10,019 bases of DNA, from positions 1 through 10,019 of the forward strand of contig RGBY01000079.1 of the NCBI GenBank assembly GCA_009919445.1, in the 5' to 3' direction. The notes under the pieces were generated by a model. It searched no databases. It saw only the letters and a program-made list of their open reading frames with translations, and was not told the DNA's origin. The first letter of the stretch is position 1, and each line of letters opens with the position of its first letter. Of this stretch, positions 7,341 through 10,019 are shown piece after piece. The position numbers and the translations under genes were made by a program. The stretch is from Planctomycetia bacterium (GTDB lineage: Bacteria; Planctomycetota; Planctomycetia; Pirellulales; UBA1268).

Positions 7341-7398
7341 CTGCTTCCGGAACGCCGGTCAGGTGATCGGCACAGCAGACCAGCGGCGGCGGAAGCAG
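7341..7398 (+). other. Stem-loop in the glnB leader
   Basis: CTGCTTCCG (7341-7349) pairs perfectly with CGGAAGCAG (7390-7398), and inside it CGCCG (7353-7357) pairs with CGGCG (7384-7388). The predicted sigma-54 start falls within the outer left arm, so a transcript from that promoter would keep only part of the outer stem plus the inner one. There is no T tract after it, so it is not an ordinary terminator; an A-rich stretch (7410-7417) follows. Its function is unknown: mRNA stability, or a fold of longer read-through transcripts, are possibilities. Confidence 0.45.
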
Positions 7399-7453
7399 TT
7401 GGAAAGCACAAAAAAAGTAGAAACCGACAGGTGGTCACCGCGACCGCTCTTTG

Positions 7454-7460
7454 GAAAGGA
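7454..7460 (+). promoter_or_regulatory. Ribosome binding site of glnB
   Basis: GAAAGGA lies 8 nt upstream of the ATG at 7469. It supports that start over the in-frame TTG at 7451, which lies upstream of the Shine-Dalgarno and would add six residues not found in PII proteins. Confidence 0.7.
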
Positions 7461-7468
7461 ACGAAACG

Positions 7469-7807
7469 ATGAAGAAGATTGAAGCAATTCTCCGGCACTT
7501 CAAGCTCGAAGAAGTGAAGGATGCCCTCAATGAGATCGGTATCAAGGGAATGACTGTCACTGAGGTTCGTGGCTTTGGCCGGCAGCGGGGACACACTGAG
7601 ACCTACCGCGGCGCCGAGTATTCCGTTGACTTTCTGCCCAAGGTGAAACTTGAGGTAGTGGTCGACGACGGAGAAGCTCAAACCGTGATCAACAAGATCA
7701 TGACGGTTGCTCGGACCGGCCAGGTTGGTGACGGAAAGATCTTTGTCTCTGACCTTGCCGAAGTCGTGCGGATTCGCACCGGCGAGACTGCAGGCGACGC
7801 GATCTGA
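7469..7807 (+). CDS. glnB: Nitrogen regulatory protein PII
   Basis: PII is a small trimeric cytoplasmic signal protein that binds ATP or ADP and 2-oxoglutarate and controls nitrogen-assimilation targets such as uridylyltransferase-linked regulators and ammonium transporters. The 112 residues are exactly the family length. Visible features are the N-terminal MKKIEAILRHFKLEEVKDAL, the GFGRQRGH segment (35-42), the T-loop with YRGAEY so that Tyr51, the uridylylation site, is present, and the C-terminal signature TGQVGDGKIFV (83-93), followed by VVRIRTGETAGDAI. Position 49 is Ala, not the Ser phosphorylated in cyanobacteria. The start is set by the family N-terminus and the Shine-Dalgarno before it. 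It is transcribed from a -24/-12 promoter and lies between a sigma-54 activator and gltBD. No amtB is adjacent, so GlnB rather than GlnK is a naming choice only. Confidence 0.97.
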   Translation: MKKIEAILRHFKLEEVKDALNEIGIKGMTVTEVRGFGRQRGHTETYRGAEYSVDFLPKVKLEVVVDDGEAQTVINKIMTVARTGQVGDGKIFVSDLAEVVRIRTGETAGDAI

Positions 7808-7856
7808 GGCCAGCCCTTGAAGGCCTGATAGGCTACCGCCGCCACACGCAGAGGCT

Positions 7857-7892
7857 GCCATCCCTGTTGCTCCTCGAATCAACAGGGATGGC
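7857..7892. terminator. Long hairpin between convergent glnB and gltD
   Basis: GCCATCCCTGTTG (7857-7869) pairs perfectly with CAACAGGGATGGC (7880-7892), a 13-bp stem with a 10-nt loop. Allowing one bulged base, the pairing extends by GGCT/AGCC to 7853-7897. It begins 49 nt past the glnB stop and 28 nt before the gltD stop, so it can serve both convergent transcripts. Neither side has a T run, so it may act as a stability element or depend on other factors. Confidence 0.7.
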
Positions 7893-7920
7893 CAGCCCGG
7901 TGGGGGAAAACACGAAACGA

Positions 7921-9477
7921 TCAGGCCATGACCGTCGCTTCTGTGTCACTCGCTGAGGGCAGGGCTGAACTGCCCATGAGGTAACGGTCACATTCACGGG
8001 CCGCTTCCCGGCCTTCGTTGATGGCCCAGACAACCAGGCTCTGGCCCCGCCGGCAGTCGCCCGCCGCGAACACCCCTTCAATGTTGGTGGTGTAGCGGCC
8101 ATAGTCGGCAGCAAAGTTACTGCGGCTGTCTCGCTCAACGCCGAGCTCTTCGGCAATCAGCTGCTCTGGCCCGCCAAAGCCAAGGGCAAGCATCACCATC
8201 TGACAGGGCCACTCCTGCTCACTGCCAGGAACGACCGAGAACGGTGGACCACCCTCTTGCGGCTTGCTCCAGTCGAGCCGCACAGTCTTTACCGCCCGCA
8301 GGTGGCCGGCATCATCGCCGAGGAATTCAACCGTCTGCACCGAAAACTCCCGTGGGTCACCTGCCAGCTGCTTGCCGGGGACGTGGGAATAGTCGAAGTG
8401 AGCGGCCGCCTCAACGTGGCCGTAGTCCTTCCTGAGAATCTTCGGCCACTGTGGCCAGGGATTATTCGCGGCCCGCTCGGCCGGGGGCTGCGGCACAATT
8501 TCAAAGGTCACCAACGAGCGGCAGCCATGTCGCAGTGAGGTGCCAATGCAGTCGGTGCCAGTGTCACCGCCACCGATGACGATGACATCTTTATCTTTGG
8601 CAGACAGGTAGTTGCCATCGGCATGCTGCGAGTCGAGCAGGCTGCGGGTGTTGCCCGTGAGAAAATCCATCGCAAAGTGAATTCCCTGCAGGTCACGCCC
8701 CGGGGCTTTGGCAAAGAAATCGTTGGGGCGAGTGGAACCGACACAGAGCACCACGGCATCAAAGTCCGCCATGAGCTTGGCAGCAGGAAGATCCTTGCCA
8801 ATCTCAATGCCAGTCTTGAAGATCACCCCTTCGGCGGCCAGCAGATCGACCCGACGCTGCACCACCTTCTCTTTGTCGAGTTTCATGTTGGGGATGCCGT
8901 ACATCAGCAGGCCACCAATCCGGTCAGCCCGCTCAAAGACCGTGACCAGATGCCCGGCCTGATTGAGCTGGGCCGCGCAGGCCAGCCCCGCCGGCCCAGA
9001 CCCAACCACAGCCACCTGTTTGCCAGTTCGCAGAGTCGGCGGCTGAGGGACAATCCAGCCCTCCTCCCAGCCGCGGTCAACGATGGCACATTCAATCTGC
9101 TTGATCGTCACTGGGGGCTCATGGATGCCGAGCACACACGACCCTTCACAGGGCGCGGGGCAAACCCGGCCAGTGAACTCTGGGAAATTGTTGGTTTTGT
9201 GCAGCCGCTCGAGGGCATCCTTCCAATGTCCCCGATAGACGAGGTCATTCCATTCCGGAATCAGATTCCGCACCGGGCAGCCGGCTGCCATGTTGGCCAT
9301 CAGATCGGCGGTATGGCAAAACGGGACACCACAGTCCATGCAGCGTGAACCCTGCGATTGCAGGTCAACGATGGGGAGGTCGACATGGAACTCGTTCCAG
9401 TCACCAATCCGCTCTTGTGGATCTCGCTCGGAATAGGTCTTGCGATCGACGGTCATGAATCCGCGTGGATTGCCCAT
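7921..9477 (-). CDS. gltD: Glutamate synthase small (beta) subunit
   Basis: GltD takes electrons from NADPH through FAD and passes them to the GltB subunit, which makes glutamate from glutamine and 2-oxoglutarate. The 518 residues are slightly longer than typical, with a short Ser/Thr-rich tail after about 505. The N-terminus MGNPRGFMTVDRKTYSERDP fits the family and is preceded by AAGGAG 8 nt upstream. Iron-sulfur cysteines are visible at 46, 49, 54 and 67 (CMDCGVPFC, GCP) and at 106, 110 and 114 (CPAPCEGSC). The FAD-binding motif is VVGSGPAGLACAAQL (157-171) and the NADPH-binding motif VIVIGGGDTGTDCIG (298-312). The second flavin-contact region GVFAAGDCRRGQSLVVWAINEG is near 468-489. All key residues appear intact. 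It follows gltB at 116 bp in the same direction, so they form an operon that converges on glnB. Confidence 0.96.
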   Translation of the reverse strand: MGNPRGFMTVDRKTYSERDPQERIGDWNEFHVDLPIVDLQSQGSRCMDCGVPFCHTADLMANMAAGCPVRNLIPEWNDLVYRGHWKDALERLHKTNNFPEFTGRVCPAPCEGSCVLGIHEPPVTIKQIECAIVDRGWEEGWIVPQPPTLRTGKQVAVVGSGPAGLACAAQLNQAGHLVTVFERADRIGGLLMYGIPNMKLDKEKVVQRRVDLLAAEGVIFKTGIEIGKDLPAAKLMADFDAVVLCVGSTRPNDFFAKAPGRDLQGIHFAMDFLTGNTRSLLDSQHADGNYLSAKDKDVIVIGGGDTGTDCIGTSLRHGCRSLVTFEIVPQPPAERAANNPWPQWPKILRKDYGHVEAAAHFDYSHVPGKQLAGDPREFSVQTVEFLGDDAGHLRAVKTVRLDWSKPQEGGPPFSVVPGSEQEWPCQMVMLALGFGGPEQLIAEELGVERDSRSNFAADYGRYTTNIEGVFAAGDCRRGQSLVVWAINEGREAARECDRYLMGSSALPSASDTEATVMA

Positions 9478-9485
9478 CGGCTTGG

Positions 9486-9491
9486 CTCCTT
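9486..9491 (-). promoter_or_regulatory. Ribosome binding site of gltD
   Basis: On the minus strand AAGGAG lies 8 nt before the ATG at 9477. It starts 6 nt after the gltB-gltD intercistronic hairpin, so that fold sits directly next to it. Confidence 0.7.
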
Positions 9492-9497
9492 TTCTGT

Positions 9498-9521
9498 AGG
9501 CAGCCCGCCAAAGGGCTGCCT
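9498..9521 (-). other. Intercistronic hairpin between gltB and gltD
   Basis: AGGCAGCCC and GGGCTGCCT form a perfect 9-bp stem with a 6-nt loop. It lies in the 116-bp gap between the gltB stop and the gltD start, 6 nt before the gltD Shine-Dalgarno. No T run follows in the direction of transcription, so it is unlikely to be a strong terminator. Adjusting the gltB:gltD ratio by RNA processing or partial attenuation is possible but unproven. Just upstream on the transcript are two copies of a 9-mer, GCTGGTGTG on the + strand, at 9527-9535 and 9540-9548. Confidence 0.6.
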
Positions 9522-9593
9522 GATTTGCTGGTGTGGTTCGCTGGTGTGTTTGCTCTACGTGTCGTTTTGCTGTTGGGTGCCGGGGCGACCGAC

Positions 9594-10019
9594 TTAACCG
9601 CCTGCTGTCGCCAGTTCGGTCTCAGCAGCCATTTCGGCCAATGCCCGCTTGTAGTCGCGGGGCATAACCTTGACGAACTGCGGCAGCGAGGCATCCCAGG
9701 TGTCGAGGATGCCACGGGCCACCGTCGACCCGGTGAACTCGGCATGCCGCTGAATCATCTCCTGCAACTCTGCCACATCTTCTGCCGCCTCAACGGTCTC
9801 AAGTTCGACCAGTTCGAGGTTGCAGTTGAGGCGGAGGACATCACGATCGGGGGCGAAGACGTAGGCGACGCCTCCGGACATGCCCGCAGCCAGATTCCGT
9901 CCGGTGGGCCCGAGGATGACCACCCGGCCGCCAGTCATGTACTCAAGGCCGTGGTCGCCCACGCCCTCGACAACCGCCCGAGCGCCACTGTTTCGCACGC
10001 AGAATCGCTCCGCTGCCAT
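9594..10019 (-). CDS. gltB: Glutamate synthase large (alpha) subunit, C-terminal end only
   Basis: Only the last 141 residues are in the window; the gene continues past the right edge, and the Met at the edge is internal. The segment is the end of the GXGXG (glutamate synthase C-terminal) domain, a right-handed beta-helix. Diagnostic stretches are ERFCVRNSGARAVVEGVGDHG, EYMTGGRVVILGPTGRNLAAGMSGG and AYVFAPD. It is followed by the usual helical tail ending in VKVMPRDYKRALAEM. The full protein holds the glutaminase and synthase sites, FMN and a 3Fe-4S cluster, none of which can be checked here. Together with gltD downstream it encodes NADPH-type glutamate synthase. The promoter of the operon is outside the window. 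Confidence 0.95.
   Translation of the reverse strand: MAAERFCVRNSGARAVVEGVGDHGLEYMTGGRVVILGPTGRNLAAGMSGGVAYVFAPDRDVLRLNCNLELVELETVEAAEDVAELQEMIQRHAEFTGSTVARGILDTWDASLPQFVKVMPRDYKRALAEMAAETELATAGG

Noticed and set aside
7058..7882. 274-codon minus-strand ORF across the glnB region
   Set aside because: It runs antisense to a certain PII gene and its regulatory region, its sequence has no recognisable domain, and it has no supported start.
8623..9348. 241-codon + strand ORF antisense to gltD
   Set aside because: gltD is unambiguous by cofactor motifs; the opposite ORF is a by-product of high-GC codon use.
1..10019. CRISPR array, IS element, tRNA or rRNA
   Set aside because: No regularly spaced repeats, terminal inverted repeats with transposase, or RNA gene signatures were seen.

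Overview
The window looks like chromosomal DNA of a high-GC planctomycete, probably close to Pirellulaceae. The reasons are a DUF11-type repeat protein with an Ala/Pro/Thr-rich front half, a SEC-C-like gene beginning CPGGTGKKIKFCC, and long GC-rich genes with few short intergenic regions. The lineage call rests on remembered family resemblance, not on a search.

Layout, left to right. (1) A 5'-truncated + strand gene (2-2224) encodes a low-complexity region followed by four DUF11/CARDB-like beta-sandwich repeats. (2) A compact hairpin (2287-2306) separates it from a convergent minus-strand pair: a SEC-C-like/helical-repeat protein (5451-3379) and ribD (3461-2322), the bifunctional riboflavin deaminase/reductase. 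The two overlap by 83 bp in different frames. (3) Divergent to these, on the + strand, is a sigma-54 enhancer-binding protein (5704-7101) whose receiver domain has lost its phosphorylation residues, followed by a 367-bp regulatory region and glnB (PII, 7469-7807). (4) Convergent to glnB, on the minus strand, are gltB (3' end only, 10019-9594) and gltD (9477-7921), the large and small subunits of glutamate synthase. A long bidirectional hairpin (7857-7892) separates glnB from gltD.

The right half is a nitrogen-assimilation block. PII senses 2-oxoglutarate and energy status, and GltBD makes glutamate from glutamine and 2-oxoglutarate. The glnB upstream region carries a well-formed -24/-12 sigma-54 promoter (7320-7335). 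Further upstream are three copies of a CGRYGYGACA motif at offsets of 22 and 93 bp, one inside an 18-bp near-palindrome. With a sigma-54 activator encoded immediately upstream, the simplest reading is a local circuit in which this orphan, phosphorylation-independent activator binds these sites and drives glnB. That circuit is inference; the promoter, the repeated motif and the degenerate receiver are directly visible.

I saw no mobile elements, CRISPR arrays, tRNAs or rRNAs.
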